Positions 1 through 9,370 of a DNA stretch of 64,000 nucleotides are shown one piece after another. The notes below the pieces were generated by a model. It saw only the letters and a program-made list of their open reading frames with translations. It had not been told where the DNA came from and did no database searches. Source of the stretch: MED-G105 sp038522945 (GTDB taxonomy: Bacteria > Pseudomonadota > Alphaproteobacteria > Caulobacterales > Parvularculaceae); the NCBI GenBank assembly GCA_038522945.1, contig JBCBJV010000018.1, positions 10,089 to 74,088 on the forward strand, read 5' to 3'. The first letter of the stretch is position 1, and each line of letters begins with the position of its first letter. A program made the position numbers and the translations under genes.

Positions 1-467
1 CGCTGGAAGCAACTTTCCGCGAGAAGATCACCCTCACGCCCGGTGCGCGAACGCTCGTGCAGACAATGGCCGCGCGAGGCGCCTATACCGCGCTCGTCTC
101 CGGCGGGTTTACGTTCTTTACGGAGAAAGTCGCGCGCACGGCGGGCTTTGCCACCAACCGCGCGAACGTCCTTGAGATCGAAGACGCGTCCCTCACCGGC
201 GAAGTTGTCCGGCCTATCCTCGGACGCGACGCCAAACGCGAGGCACTCATGGAGTTCGCCAGCGCTCAAGGCATCGAAGCGGCTGATGCCCTTGCGGTCG
301 GCGACGGGGCAAATGATCTGGCGATGATCGACGCAGCAGGCCTTGGCGTTGCGTTTCGCGCCAAACCCGCCGTCGCGGCCGCGGCCAATGTCCGGATCGA
401 TCACGGCGACCTGACCGCGCTCTTATACCTGCAGGGAATCCCGGCTGCCGAGTTCGTGAGCGATTAA
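1..467 (+). CDS. serB: Phosphoserine phosphatase, C-terminal part (5' end outside window)
   Basis: HAD-superfamily phosphatase that removes phosphate from O-phosphoserine in the last step of serine synthesis. The reading frame is open from base 3. The visible part has the SerB segment TPGARTLVQTM, the SGGFTFFTEKVA motif (HAD motif II serine), the lysine of GRDAKREAL, and motif III/IV as VGDGANDLAMIDAAGLGVAF, followed by the usual SerB ending on a run of small residues and a short acidic tail. The N-terminal half with the catalytic DxDxT aspartates lies before the window. The assignment rests on these motifs. I see no terminator directly after the stop. Confidence 0.93.
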   Translation, partial: LEATFREKITLTPGARTLVQTMAARGAYTALVSGGFTFFTEKVARTAGFATNRANVLEIEDASLTGEVVRPILGRDAKREALMEFASAQGIEAADALAVGDGANDLAMIDAAGLGVAFRAKPAVAAAANVRIDHGDLTALLYLQGIPAAEFVSD

Positions 468-646
468 GACGGCGGCCCTATCAGGACCTCATGGCTTTTC
501 ACGTTGCACGGAGTGGATTGCCGCGGGTGCAGGAATGACAGAACGCGAAAGCATGGGATCCAGACATCAACTGATCATTTTTCTAGCGAGCCGAACGCCT
601 GACGCGTACATAAAGCCATCGCGATCATTTGCTCCGGGAGACCACC

Positions 647-2044
647 ATGACCACCATCGAAACTGATTATCTGATCATGGGTGCAGGCGCCTCAGGGCTC
701 GCCTTTGCCGACGAGATGCTCACCCGGTCCGACCACCACATGACAATTGTCGACAAACGCCATGCCCCAGGTGGCCATTGGAATGACGCCTATCCGTTTG
801 TCGCCCTTCACCAACCCTCTGCGTTTTACGGCGTGGAATCAAAAGAATTGAGTAATGGCCGCCATGAGATGTCAGGTCCGAATGAAGGAATGATGTCTCT
901 CGCGCCGGGCCCTCAGGTGACGGACTATTTCCATTCGATTATGCGCGACCGTTTGTTGCCGTCAGGACGGGTCAGCTATTTTCCCATGAGCGAAGTCACC
1001 GAAGATGGGAAGATCCGTTCACTGATGTCCGGTGAGACTATGGACGTGCATGTCCGGCGCAAGACCGTTGACGCAACGATCTATACGAACATTGTTCCAA
1101 AAACCCATACCCCTGCGTTCTCGGTAGCCGAAGGAGTTACCTGCGTGCCGCCGAACGAACTGCCGCGCCTTGCGGCCAATTATGAGCGCTTCGTTGTCAT
1201 GGGGGTTGGCAAGACCGGTCTCGATGCGGTTTGTTTTCTCATTGCTAATGGGATGGACCCTGAGAAAATCAGCCTGGTGGCACCGCGCGATCCATGGCTG
1301 TGGAACCGGGCAACGACCCAGCCGAGCGAAGCCTTTTTTCACGAGACCTTCGGTGGATTTGCCGACCGGCAAGCGGCGATTGCGGAAGCAAGCTCAGCAC
1401 GAGACTTTGCCCACCGCATGGAAGCCGCTGGCGTCTGGCTACGGATTGACCCCGATGTGGAGCCCGGCTTCTACCATGGAGCGACGAGTTCCTTGCGGGA
1501 AGTTGAAATGATCCGCCGTGTCGGGGAGATCATCCGCAAAGGTCGGGTCAAAGAGATCCATACGGACAAACTGGTGCTCGACCAAGGGGAGGTTACTGTC
1601 GTACCCGGCACACTGTTTATCGATTGTACCGCATCGGCCATTCGCCCGCGCCCGGTTGTGCCCGTCTTTGACGGTGACCGGGTCAGTCTGCAAATGATCC
1701 GCTTCCCGCAGATCCCATTTTCATGCGCCCTGATTGCCTTCATCGAAACGCTGATCGATGACGAAGCGCAAAAGAACCTGATGTGCGCGCCGATCCCTAT
1801 GCCGGACACGGTCGAGGAATACATGGTGACGCTCTTGCCGGACATGATGAACCGGTACCACGGAGGTCAAAACAAAGAAGTCCGGGCATGGATCAATGAA
1901 TCTCGACTGGAAGGCTACGCCAAGATTGCTCGGAGTATTCCTCGCGAAGACGATGAGAAGATGGCTGTCTTCAACCGGATCCGCGAGTTGGCGGTTCCTG
2001 CCGTCACCAATGTGCAGAAAATTATCGCTGAACAGTCTGCCTGA
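647..2044 (+). CDS. FAD/NAD(P)-binding oxidoreductase, monooxygenase-like, substrate unknown
   Basis: Predicted soluble flavoprotein of 465 residues. The N-terminus has a dinucleotide-binding fold, LIMGAGASGLAFADEML (GxGxxG), followed by the acidic strand end IVDKR and a PGGHWND segment typical of flavin monooxygenase-like proteins. A second Rossmann motif, VMGVGKTGLDAV, lies near residue 190 and would bind NAD(P)H. The start at ATG 647 is chosen over a TTG at 629 because GGGAG lies seven bases upstream of it. The gene stands alone and converges on degP with a gap of only 23 bases. No substrate can be deduced. A two-domain oxidoreductase of the FMO/BVMO type is the best description. Confidence 0.72.
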   Translation: MTTIETDYLIMGAGASGLAFADEMLTRSDHHMTIVDKRHAPGGHWNDAYPFVALHQPSAFYGVESKELSNGRHEMSGPNEGMMSLAPGPQVTDYFHSIMRDRLLPSGRVSYFPMSEVTEDGKIRSLMSGETMDVHVRRKTVDATIYTNIVPKTHTPAFSVAEGVTCVPPNELPRLAANYERFVVMGVGKTGLDAVCFLIANGMDPEKISLVAPRDPWLWNRATTQPSEAFFHETFGGFADRQAAIAEASSARDFAHRMEAAGVWLRIDPDVEPGFYHGATSSLREVEMIRRVGEIIRKGRVKEIHTDKLVLDQGEVTVVPGTLFIDCTASAIRPRPVVPVFDGDRVSLQMIRFPQIPFSCALIAFIETLIDDEAQKNLMCAPIPMPDTVEEYMVTLLPDMMNRYHGGQNKEVRAWINESRLEGYAKIARSIPREDDEKMAVFNRIRELAVPAVTNVQKIIAEQSA

Positions 2045-2067
2045 GGAGCGTCTCGATCAAAGGCAGC

Positions 2068-3492
2068 CTAAGGGCGAAGCGACTCATAGAACAAAAGATC
2101 ACCGCGCTGGACGTAGATCTGCACTGGTCCTGAATTCAAGTTACGGAGCTTATCGAGCTTGTCGGCAGCTGCTTCTGGGCGCATCATCCGTTCCCAGCCG
2201 ATCTCAAGGATCACGTCACCACGTTGCAGCACAACGGCAGCCGGGCTGTCGGGGTCGATTTCCGTGACGACGACACCTTCCGTGCCTGGCTGGAGATCGA
2301 AGGCTTCAATGACCTCGCGGGTCGGTTTTTGTAGCGTCAGGCCGGAACTCTGGAACGCACCAGGCGGCAGCGCCTGACCCGGCAGGGAAGCCAGAACGCG
2401 CTCCTCGCGGCGATCGACTTTGACTTTAAGCGTCACTTTTTTGCCGTCCCGCAGGACGATCATGTTTACGGTCGTGCCAACGGACGTCTCAGCGACGGCT
2501 CGTGTCAGGTCACGGACATTGTAAACGGAGCGCTTGTTAAATTCGAGGATAACATCGTTGGGCTGAACTCCGGCCGCAAGGGCTGGGCTGTTCGGGCGAA
2601 CCACTGAGACGATCGCGCCTTTCGGCCGGTCAAACCCAAGGTCCGATGCCGTAGACGGATTAACTTCGTCAATAGAAACACCAAGCCAGCCGCGGCGGGT
2701 TTCGCCATACTTCAGAAGCTGGCCCACAACGATTTCAGCGAGGTCAGCCGGGACAGCAAAACCAACGCCAACCGAGCCGCCGGTCTGGGAAAAGATGGCG
2801 GTGTTCACGCCAATCACTTTGCCGGACATGTCAAACAATGGCCCACCGGAATTGCCGCGGTTGATCGCAGCATCGGTTTGAATGAAGTCGTCAAACGAGC
2901 CCGCGTCGATATCGCGGTTGCGCGCAGAAATAATGCCTTTGGTGACCGTGCCACCGAGGCCGAAGGGATTGCCGATAGCGAAGACATCTTCGCCGACACG
3001 CGCGCCTTCTGAGTCGCCAAAGCCGACAAACGGCATCCGGAGACCACCGGTGTCCATCTCAAGGACGGCAAGGTCCGTTTCGCGGTCGGTCGCGCGAACG
3101 GTAGCTTTGAATTCGCGACCGTCGTTGAGCGTTACTGTGACGTCGTCAGCGTTGTCGACTACATGATTGTTGGTGACGACGACCCCGGACGGGTCGATGA
3201 TAAAGCCCGACCCCAGCGAGACAGGCTGGGACTGCATTTTGCGTTGGAGATTGCCGAGTTCACCGGAAAGCTTGGCACCGCCCTGGCGCTGTGACGAGGA
3301 AATATTCACAACGGCAGGTGAAAGCTGCTCTACCAGTTCAGGCAGACCGGCTTGACGGGCCTCAGCGGTCGCAAAGCGGATGCCGTTTTCTGGCGTAATC
3401 GTCGCCGTTAGGGCCGTCGCCCCTACCATGAGCGCCATCGCGCCAGCCGTTAAGCTGGAAGCGAATTTCTCGAGTTTATTCGTCAGCACCAT
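2068..3492 (-). CDS. degP: Periplasmic serine endoprotease, DegP/HtrA (Do) family
   Basis: Trypsin-like protease and chaperone that degrades misfolded envelope proteins. Counting from ATG 3492 (474 residues) the triad is His110 in TNNHVV, Asp140 in ETDLAVL and Ser215 in GNSGGPLF. Two PDZ domains follow, roughly residues 250-350 and 370-470. The N-terminus is a signal peptide with a hydrophobic core and a small-residue end. ATG 3492 is preferred over TTG 3496-3498 because GAGG lies seven bases upstream. It follows hflC on the same strand after about 170 bases, the common alphaproteobacterial hflK-hflC-degP order, suggesting joint function in membrane protein quality control. Confidence 0.95.
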   Translation of the reverse strand: MVLTNKLEKFASSLTAGAMALMVGATALTATITPENGIRFATAEARQAGLPELVEQLSPAVVNISSSQRQGGAKLSGELGNLQRKMQSQPVSLGSGFIIDPSGVVVTNNHVVDNADDVTVTLNDGREFKATVRATDRETDLAVLEMDTGGLRMPFVGFGDSEGARVGEDVFAIGNPFGLGGTVTKGIISARNRDIDAGSFDDFIQTDAAINRGNSGGPLFDMSGKVIGVNTAIFSQTGGSVGVGFAVPADLAEIVVGQLLKYGETRRGWLGVSIDEVNPSTASDLGFDRPKGAIVSVVRPNSPALAAGVQPNDVILEFNKRSVYNVRDLTRAVAETSVGTTVNMIVLRDGKKVTLKVKVDRREERVLASLPGQALPPGAFQSSGLTLQKPTREVIEAFDLQPGTEGVVVTEIDPDSPAAVVLQRGDVILEIGWERMMRPEAAADKLDKLRNLNSGPVQIYVQRGDLLFYESLRP

Positions 3493-3663
3493 CACCAAAC
3501 CTCACTTGGCGCGTGAACCCCGCGCCTGTCCCCAAAACCGTACAGCAACGCAGGTTAACGCAACTTCGCCAATCGGCAAGCCCGGGACGGACACAGCTCG
3601 TCCCGGGATTGTGAGGGTCCGTCGCAAAATCCGTGCGACAAGCGTGGCTTACACCGCGCTGAT

Positions 3664-4749
3664 CTAGCGATTGCCTTCCAGATTATTGAAATACCTGAAG
3701 AATTCGCTGTCAGGGGAAAGCAAGATGGTGGTGTCGCCACCGTCCTGCAGGGCTTTTTCATAGGCCTGCAGCGACCGATAGAAAGCGAAGAATTCGGCCC
3801 GGTCAGGGTCTCGGCTGGCCGTTTGAGAAGCAAACCGGCACGAAATGCTGAGCGGCGTGGTCGTTTCAAAGACGGCTTCAACAGGGCTGAGCGCCGTTTC
3901 TGCCGCGTCAGACGCCTCGCCATCTTCAGCTTCAATCACGATCGGGGCCTCATCGCTTGGCTCGGTACGTTCGATAATCACCGGCAAGCCATCATAGGCA
4001 CCGGCAAAGATGCAGTTCCGTGTCGCATCCGCCTGACCAGTGATTTCAAGTGACCGGCGATTGGCATCCGCAAGGATTTCCGCACGGCGGCGGTTGGCCT
4101 CTGCCTGGATCCGCGTGCTGTCGCGTTGGCCTTCGGAGCGGATGAGCTGGGCTTCTTCTTCCCGGGCTGAACTCATCTGGTCATAGACGGTCTGCGCGAT
4201 ATCCTGGGGATAGTCCGCCTGCCGAATTTTCACGTCGATTACCTCAACGCCGAACCGGCCCGCCTCAGCCTCCATTCGCGTCGCGATCCGGCGCATCAGT
4301 TCTGCGCGAAGACGCGTCACAATGTCTTCAATGCTCACTTCGCCCAAGGTCTGACGAAGAGCGTTCTGCATGATCCGGTCGATACCGCCCTGACCTGCCG
4401 CCTTGAGACCTGCATCACTGCCGGCGCTGGTGCGGAAATTCTGGTAATAGAGGAGCGGGTCATCAATCCGGTAACGGACGAATGCGTCAACCGTCAGGCG
4501 TTCCTGATTGACATCAGTGATCTCGATGGCCCGCGCGAGATCGTATTCAAGATTCCTTTTGTCGATTTTGACAACTTCCGCCCACGGAAGCTTAGCATTG
4601 AGCCCAGCGTCATCGATAACCCCTTGAGGATCACCGAGCAGAATAACAATCGCATTTTCTGTTTCGCGGACGACAAAGAATACAGACTGCAGAAGAATGA
4701 TCACCAAGATCGCGGGGATCACGAGAAACGGGAGAAAGCGGGAATTCAT
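3664..4749 (-). CDS. hflC: HflC, SPFH-domain regulator of FtsH, with an acidic insertion
   Basis: Inner-membrane SPFH/prohibitin-family protein that forms a complex with HflK around the FtsH protease. One N-terminal membrane segment (residues about 5-25) is followed by the SPFH domain and a charged helical region rich in Glu, Arg and Ala. The start ATG overlaps the hflK stop (ATGA), so translation is coupled. The protein has 361 residues, longer than I expect for HflC. The excess is a block at about residues 253-314, rich in Glu, Asp, Thr and Pro, placed between IFAGAY and the conserved EFFAFYRSLQAY helix. In ordinary HflC these two segments are nearly adjacent. The insertion is seen in the sequence; its role is unknown. 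Confidence 0.94.
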   Translation of the reverse strand: MNSRFLPFLVIPAILVIILLQSVFFVVRETENAIVILLGDPQGVIDDAGLNAKLPWAEVVKIDKRNLEYDLARAIEITDVNQERLTVDAFVRYRIDDPLLYYQNFRTSAGSDAGLKAAGQGGIDRIMQNALRQTLGEVSIEDIVTRLRAELMRRIATRMEAEAGRFGVEVIDVKIRQADYPQDIAQTVYDQMSSAREEEAQLIRSEGQRDSTRIQAEANRRRAEILADANRRSLEITGQADATRNCIFAGAYDGLPVIIERTEPSDEAPIVIEAEDGEASDAAETALSPVEAVFETTTPLSISCRFASQTASRDPDRAEFFAFYRSLQAYEKALQDGGDTTILLSPDSEFFRYFNNLEGNR

Positions 4750-5903
4750 TGCGGGTTCACCTCAGAAGATTTTCTTTGAAGCTCCGTCAGCGGAAGATAA
4801 GGCACGACGCCGCTTCCTGCATTGTCTTCAATAATGATTTTGTTCATGCCGCCGAGGACGGATTCAACGGTCTCAAGGTACATGCGCTGGCGCGTCACTT
4901 GCGGCGCCCGGCGATATTCCTCGTAGATTTTGTTAAAGCGCTCAGCCTGACCGACGCTTTCCTCTTCAACGCGGGCTGCATAAGCGCGCGCTTCCTGGAT
5001 AACGCGCAACCCGTCCCCTTGGGCCACCGGAATGATCTGGTTCGCGTTTCGCTCAGCATCATTGATCATGCGGGCCTTCTCGTTACGGGCCTTAATGACG
5101 TCGGCAAATGCATCGCGAACGGCGGCTGGCACTTCCGGCTTTTCCATGTTCACCCGAAGTACTTCGATGCCGCTGTCATAATAATCGAGGGTTTCCTGGA
5201 TGCGTTGACGGGTCTGTTCAACAACATCTGCCTGTCCGGAGGTAATGATCGGCTCCAATTCCTTGGCCCCGATGGTCTCGCGCATGGCCGCTTCCGACAC
5301 GGCGATCACCATCTGCCGTGGATTTTCAATATTGAAGATGTATTTCGCAGCGTTCGGCAACTCGTCCGGCTCGGTCACTGTCCGGCTGACCCGATAGTCG
5401 ACTGAGAAATTCACATCAACGATATTGCGGTCACTGGTCAGCATGAGGTTTTCACGGCCGGCGCCGCTGCCACCGCCGTTGATCTCAACGCTTTGTTGCT
5501 CGTCTACAGCGACGATCGTTGCGCCTTGAACGATGGGCATTAGCCAATGGAGACCAGGATCACTGATTCCGGAAAACTCGCCGAACGTGGTTTTCACGCC
5601 CCGTTCCTGCGGACCCACCTGATAAATGCCGCTCAGCAGGAAAAGAACCAAGAGCGCTGCCCCGAACAGGCCAAAAATTGCCGGGTTTGGCCCACCAAGG
5701 CGTCCACCAGAGCCGCTTCCGCCAGGGAAGGCGCGCTTCAGGCGCTTGCGCGAGGCCTGAAGAAGCTCTTCCAGATCGGGGGGATCGCTGCGCCCACCGC
5801 CTGGTCCGCGGCCTGAGCCGTTATTGTTATTCCCCCGTGGCGGCTGCCCCCAGGGGCCTTTGGTTGGCCCGCCATTATTTCCAGAATTATCTTGCCAGGG
5901 CAT
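4746..5903 (-). CDS. hflK: HflK, SPFH-domain partner of HflC
   Basis: Inner-membrane SPFH protein of the HflKC-FtsH complex, 385 residues. It begins with the Asn/Gly/Pro-rich cytosolic region typical of HflK (WQDNSGNNGG onwards), then one membrane helix near residues 77-95, then the SPFH domain beginning at YQVGPQERGVKTTFG, and a long helical segment ending near TVESVLGGMNKIII. AAGGAA lies six bases before ATG 5903. This is the first gene of hflK-hflC-degP. The upstream region is shared with the divergent mrp gene. Confidence 0.95.
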   Translation of the reverse strand: MPWQDNSGNNGGPTKGPWGQPPRGNNNNGSGRGPGGGRSDPPDLEELLQASRKRLKRAFPGGSGSGGRLGGPNPAIFGLFGAALLVLFLLSGIYQVGPQERGVKTTFGEFSGISDPGLHWLMPIVQGATIVAVDEQQSVEINGGGSGAGRENLMLTSDRNIVDVNFSVDYRVSRTVTEPDELPNAAKYIFNIENPRQMVIAVSEAAMRETIGAKELEPIITSGQADVVEQTRQRIQETLDYYDSGIEVLRVNMEKPEVPAAVRDAFADVIKARNEKARMINDAERNANQIIPVAQGDGLRVIQEARAYAARVEEESVGQAERFNKIYEEYRRAPQVTRQRMYLETVESVLGGMNKIIIEDNAGSGVVPYLPLTELQRKSSEVNPQ

Positions 5904-6068
5904 TCGATTTCCTTTTTCCCGCGCCCGGCTGCTTGGCCGGACCGGCGCTCAACTAAATTTCTTCTGCCCGCCGAGTGACGGGGATCTCGCAACTGCTGTG
6001 CGACGCTATATATGTGAATGGATCTCGCGAGTGCAACGCGACACCTCCGACTGCAGGCCAACACGAAA

Positions 6069-7193
6069 ATGTCCAAAGAACCATTAATCATGCAGCTGCG
6101 AGCGGCAATTCGCACGATCTCGCTCCCAGACGAGACTTCGCAGGAGGGAGCCGCCAAAGGCAAACGCCCCGACATCATCGCTTCCGGACACATTCGAGAG
6201 CTTACAGTGTCACCGGCAGGCGTGGCAAAAATCTCGCTGGCGGCGAGCGCGCCCCCGGTCCTTTCGACGCCAGAACGTCTCAAGGCCTTAAAGGAAGCAG
6301 CCGAAGCAATCGACGGGATCGCAAGGGCCATCGTGGTGCCAGCAGAGATGCCGTCAGGGTCAGTTCAGAACGCTCACTCAAATCCGTTGGGCTTGGTCGC
6401 AGCCCGTGGCAAAAAGCAAATACCTGATCAAGGGCCCGTCCTGCCGGGAGTGACGCGCGTGATCGCCATTGCATCGGGCAAAGGCGGGGTCGGCAAATCC
6501 ACCGTCGCAGCCAATCTTGCCGTTGCCGCTGCCCGCAGCGGGTTGAAGGTCGGTCTTCTCGATGCGGACATTTATGGCCCTTCGGTGCCAACATTGTTTG
6601 GGCTAGAGGGTAGAAGCCCAAAGTTTGTCGACGGCAAGCTCCAACCAATTGAAGCCGCCGGGATCCAGACTATGTCGATCGGTCTCCTCGTTGACGAGGA
6701 AAAAGCCGTCGCGTGGCGCGGGCCTATGGTCATGGGCGCAACCCGGCAGCTCATCAACGATGTCGACTGGGGCGAGTTAGACCTCATGATCATCGACACT
6801 CCACCGGGAACAGGCGATGTTCACCTCACCCTTGGCCAACTAAAGCGCCTTGATGGTGTCGTGATCGTCTCTACACCTCAGAACCTCGCATTGGCGGACG
6901 TGCGCCGGGGGGTTACTTTCTTCCAGAAAGTTGGCACCAAGATCATCGGGCTCATTGAGAATATGGCCTGGCTCGCCCTACCCGATGGGTCCCGTCAGCA
7001 TATTTTTGGCGATGGCGGCGCGAAAGCTTGCGCGCAACAGTTAGCGATCCCATTTCTGGGGGCACTCCCTATCATGCCTGAACTCAGAATTGCCGCAGAT
7101 ACAGGCCAGCCAGCCGGGCACAACGGAGTGGCGCAGGCAGCGGGCGATGCATTTGATCAGTTAACTCAGGAAATCCTCAATGATCTGAGGTGA
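6069..7193 (+). CDS. mrp: Mrp/ApbC-type Fe-S cluster carrier ATPase
   Basis: P-loop ATPase of the Mrp/NBP35 (MinD-like) family, which binds and transfers iron-sulfur clusters in the cytosol. An N-terminal MIP18/DUF59-type domain of about 90 residues precedes the ATPase domain, which has the deviant Walker A motif SGKGGVGKSTVAANLA, the DADIYGPS motif, the switch sequence IIDTPPGTGDVHLT, and the Mrp segment IGLIENMAW. In the last segment the usual C-x-x-C cluster ligand motif reads W-L-A-L, so it is not present. ATG 6069 is preferred to ATG 6018, giving 374 residues; ATG 6090 is also possible. It is divergent from hflK and convergent with the next gene. Confidence 0.9.
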   Translation: MSKEPLIMQLRAAIRTISLPDETSQEGAAKGKRPDIIASGHIRELTVSPAGVAKISLAASAPPVLSTPERLKALKEAAEAIDGIARAIVVPAEMPSGSVQNAHSNPLGLVAARGKKQIPDQGPVLPGVTRVIAIASGKGGVGKSTVAANLAVAAARSGLKVGLLDADIYGPSVPTLFGLEGRSPKFVDGKLQPIEAAGIQTMSIGLLVDEEKAVAWRGPMVMGATRQLINDVDWGELDLMIIDTPPGTGDVHLTLGQLKRLDGVVIVSTPQNLALADVRRGVTFFQKVGTKIIGLIENMAWLALPDGSRQHIFGDGGAKACAQQLAIPFLGALPIMPELRIAADTGQPAGHNGVAQAAGDAFDQLTQEILNDLR

Positions 7194-7213
7194 CGTTGGC
7201 TGATCTGACTTGA

Positions 7214-8533
7214 TCACCCCTCCTGTTCGGCGAGCACGACTGGATCAGCACTTGTGTGATCGTGAACGATCCGCCAAAGGCCATTGAAGCGACGCATAAC
7301 AAGAGAGAACGAACCTGTTGATGCGTCTGCATCCCGGTTGAGGCTATAACGCCCCACAACGATGGCAACATCCTGGTCTAGCATCTGAACGTCGAGGTTT
7401 TGGAAGGCAAGGTTGCCCATGCCCGCCCCATCTCCGTACCGGGAGCGATAGCGCTTCAGCGCTTTGGCGTAACCGCGGGTAACGTTTTCACCGGAAACAA
7501 GACGCAGGTCCGGGCTATCCCAATAGCCACTCATAAAGGCGAGAAGATTGCCCTCATTCCATGCGGCAGCTTGGGCATTTAGGACCGCCTTGATGAGGTC
7601 CTGCGAGGAGCGCGGCTTACTCACGGGTTTGTCGCGCATGGCCTCAAGCGGATTTTGCAACGCACTTTTCTCCGTAGACGGATTTGATGCCGAGACAGAT
7701 GATGCATTTGGCCCGGTTGTGTTTGATTGGGGTGCGGATTGGTCCGCCATTACCAGGTTTTCCTCAGCAGGTACCGCACCGGTGAGCCTCCCCGTGGCAG
7801 GGGCAGTGTTACGGATCTTCGTGGTTCGAGCTGGCGCGACAGGCCGCACAGATGTCAAATAGATCGGCGCATCAGTGGCTGGTTTTCTTTCAGACCCGCT
7901 GTTGGGTTCTAGCTCGGACTGGGGCTCGGACTGTGGCTCGGCTGAGGCGAGATCAACCGGTTCAGCGGGTGCTTCGCCGCGAATAATCGGTCGGGTTTGC
8001 GCTTCCTCATCTTGCGTTTCATCGGATGCCCCACTGGCCGCTTGGTCGGTCGCTTCCTCTTGAAGCTCCGCCGCCGTCGTTTCAGAAGGTGCGTCCTGGT
8101 CAACGACTTCCGGTGCAGGTGGCAACGCTGGCTGGTTCGCTTCCGCTTCGCGCAAAAGCGACGCGATCACGCCGCCGTCTTCAACATCGCACGAAAAACC
8201 GTCCGCCTGCAAATTAGCAACCAGTTCGGCAATCTTGCCCGCGCAGAAATCTGCCTGATTGTTCGCATGATAGGGCGTGGTCACAGACCCGCCGCGCGTA
8301 TACTTCAAATCGCAAGCAGCGCCGACGGTGCCGGGTGTCACCGCTTCCATAATCCGCTTGTCGGCGCCTTTGGTGCAAACGGTCTGACCGTCTACACCTT
8401 GCGCCAATACCGGGCTTGCAAGGCTCATGGCCAGCGCCATGGTTGCCACCGCGCAAGAGCCAACGAACCCGGCACGTTTAGAGGGGTCCGGTGCCACGGA
8501 TTTCGACGATTGCAAACTATTTGTCTTCATCAT
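7214..8533 (-). CDS. Secreted protein with C-terminal NTF2-like (SnoaL/DUF4440-type) domain
   Basis: Predicted exported protein of 439 residues. A long N-terminal signal region ends near SLASPVLAQG. A Cys-containing region follows (residues about 45-120), then a low-complexity stretch rich in Pro, Ala, Glu and Ser (about 125-300). The C-terminal 125 residues form an NTF2-like fold candidate: DLIKAVLNAQAAAWNEGNL, a central WDSP/FRLVSG-type segment, and FSLVMRRFNGLWRIVHDHTS, the hallmark ending of DUF4440-type domains. AAGGGG sits just before the start. The cone-shaped domain usually binds small ligands or has enzymatic use; the function here is unknown. It is a single gene convergent with mrp. 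Confidence 0.7.
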   Translation of the reverse strand: MMKTNSLQSSKSVAPDPSKRAGFVGSCAVATMALAMSLASPVLAQGVDGQTVCTKGADKRIMEAVTPGTVGAACDLKYTRGGSVTTPYHANNQADFCAGKIAELVANLQADGFSCDVEDGGVIASLLREAEANQPALPPAPEVVDQDAPSETTAAELQEEATDQAASGASDETQDEEAQTRPIIRGEAPAEPVDLASAEPQSEPQSELEPNSGSERKPATDAPIYLTSVRPVAPARTTKIRNTAPATGRLTGAVPAEENLVMADQSAPQSNTTGPNASSVSASNPSTEKSALQNPLEAMRDKPVSKPRSSQDLIKAVLNAQAAAWNEGNLLAFMSGYWDSPDLRLVSGENVTRGYAKALKRYRSRYGDGAGMGNLAFQNLDVQMLDQDVAIVVGRYSLNRDADASTGSFSLVMRRFNGLWRIVHDHTSADPVVLAEQEG

Positions 8534-8821
8534 GAGCCCCTTAACTCCTCTGCTAGTGCCATCTTCCCAGCACGACCTGCATGGTCAACCGATGGCGAGG
8601 TCTGCGTCCGCGCTTCTTGTTGTCGCGTTGCGCGCCAACATGCGCCGGACGCCCGTTTCGATCTGTTTCCGACCACTCTTTCGGCGCTTAGGTAAAATCT
8701 TCTTTACGATTCGGAGCGCGAGCGCCTCTTTTTCCGAGCGTCTTAAGGAAGATTTAATCAAATCACCTGGTTTGCGCCACTTACCTGCGATTGGTCGCCA
8801 TCAATCCAAGGGTGCATCGGC

Positions 8822-9370
8822 TCAGTTGACCCGATCCAGCACGAAAAAAGTGGCGTCGAACTCGTTCTTCTCGGACTTGTCTGCTTTTCCCTCAACCCGC
8901 TTATGCCAGTCGCCAGGATTGAATTCCGGAAAGTGAACATCTCCCTCTGGCACCGCGTCGACTTCAGTCAGATAAAGCCGGTCGGCCAAGGGCAAGGCCT
9001 GTTGATAGATCATTGCGCCGCCGATGACGCAAACTTCTGCAACATTATCTTCCTTGGCAGCCAGTAAAGCCCGCTCGAGCGCTTCTTCAAGGGAATGCGC
9101 CACGACGACGTCGCCCGCCTTAAACTCCTTGTCACGGGTCACCACAATATTCAGCCGGCCCGGCAGCGCCTTCCCGATACTGATGAAGGTCTTGCGCCCC
9201 ATGATGATCGGCTTGCCGAGCGTGACCTTTTTGAACCATTTCAGGTCATCGGAAATCCGCCAGGCGAGATCGCCATCCCGCCCAATCACCCCATTGCGCG
9301 CAACCGCCACGACGAGGGCGACCTCGGCGCGCGGCTGGCCGCCCGCAGTCATTTGATCCGCCTCCATCAT
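8822..9370 (-). CDS. folA: Dihydrofolate reductase
   Basis: NADPH-dependent reduction of dihydrofolate to tetrahydrofolate, restoring the cofactor that thymidylate synthase oxidises. Of 182 residues, the first 15 form a short extra N-terminus. After it come the conserved VAVARNGVIGRDGDLAWRI, the DDLKWFKKVT helix carrying the substrate-binding acid, the GRKTFISIG NADPH motif, and VIGGAMIYQQALP. The start codon overlaps the thyA stop (ATGA), so the two are translationally coupled. This thyA-folA pair makes dTMP and recycles folate. Confidence 0.96.
   Translation of the reverse strand: MMEADQMTAGGQPRAEVALVVAVARNGVIGRDGDLAWRISDDLKWFKKVTLGKPIIMGRKTFISIGKALPGRLNIVVTRDKEFKAGDVVVAHSLEEALERALLAAKEDNVAEVCVIGGAMIYQQALPLADRLYLTEVDAVPEGDVHFPEFNPGDWHKRVEGKADKSEKNEFDATFFVLDRVN

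Noticed and set aside
4749..5405. 218-codon plus-strand frame opposite hflK
   Set aside because: Lies fully within hflK, whose SPFH motifs are clear; no motif in the antisense product.
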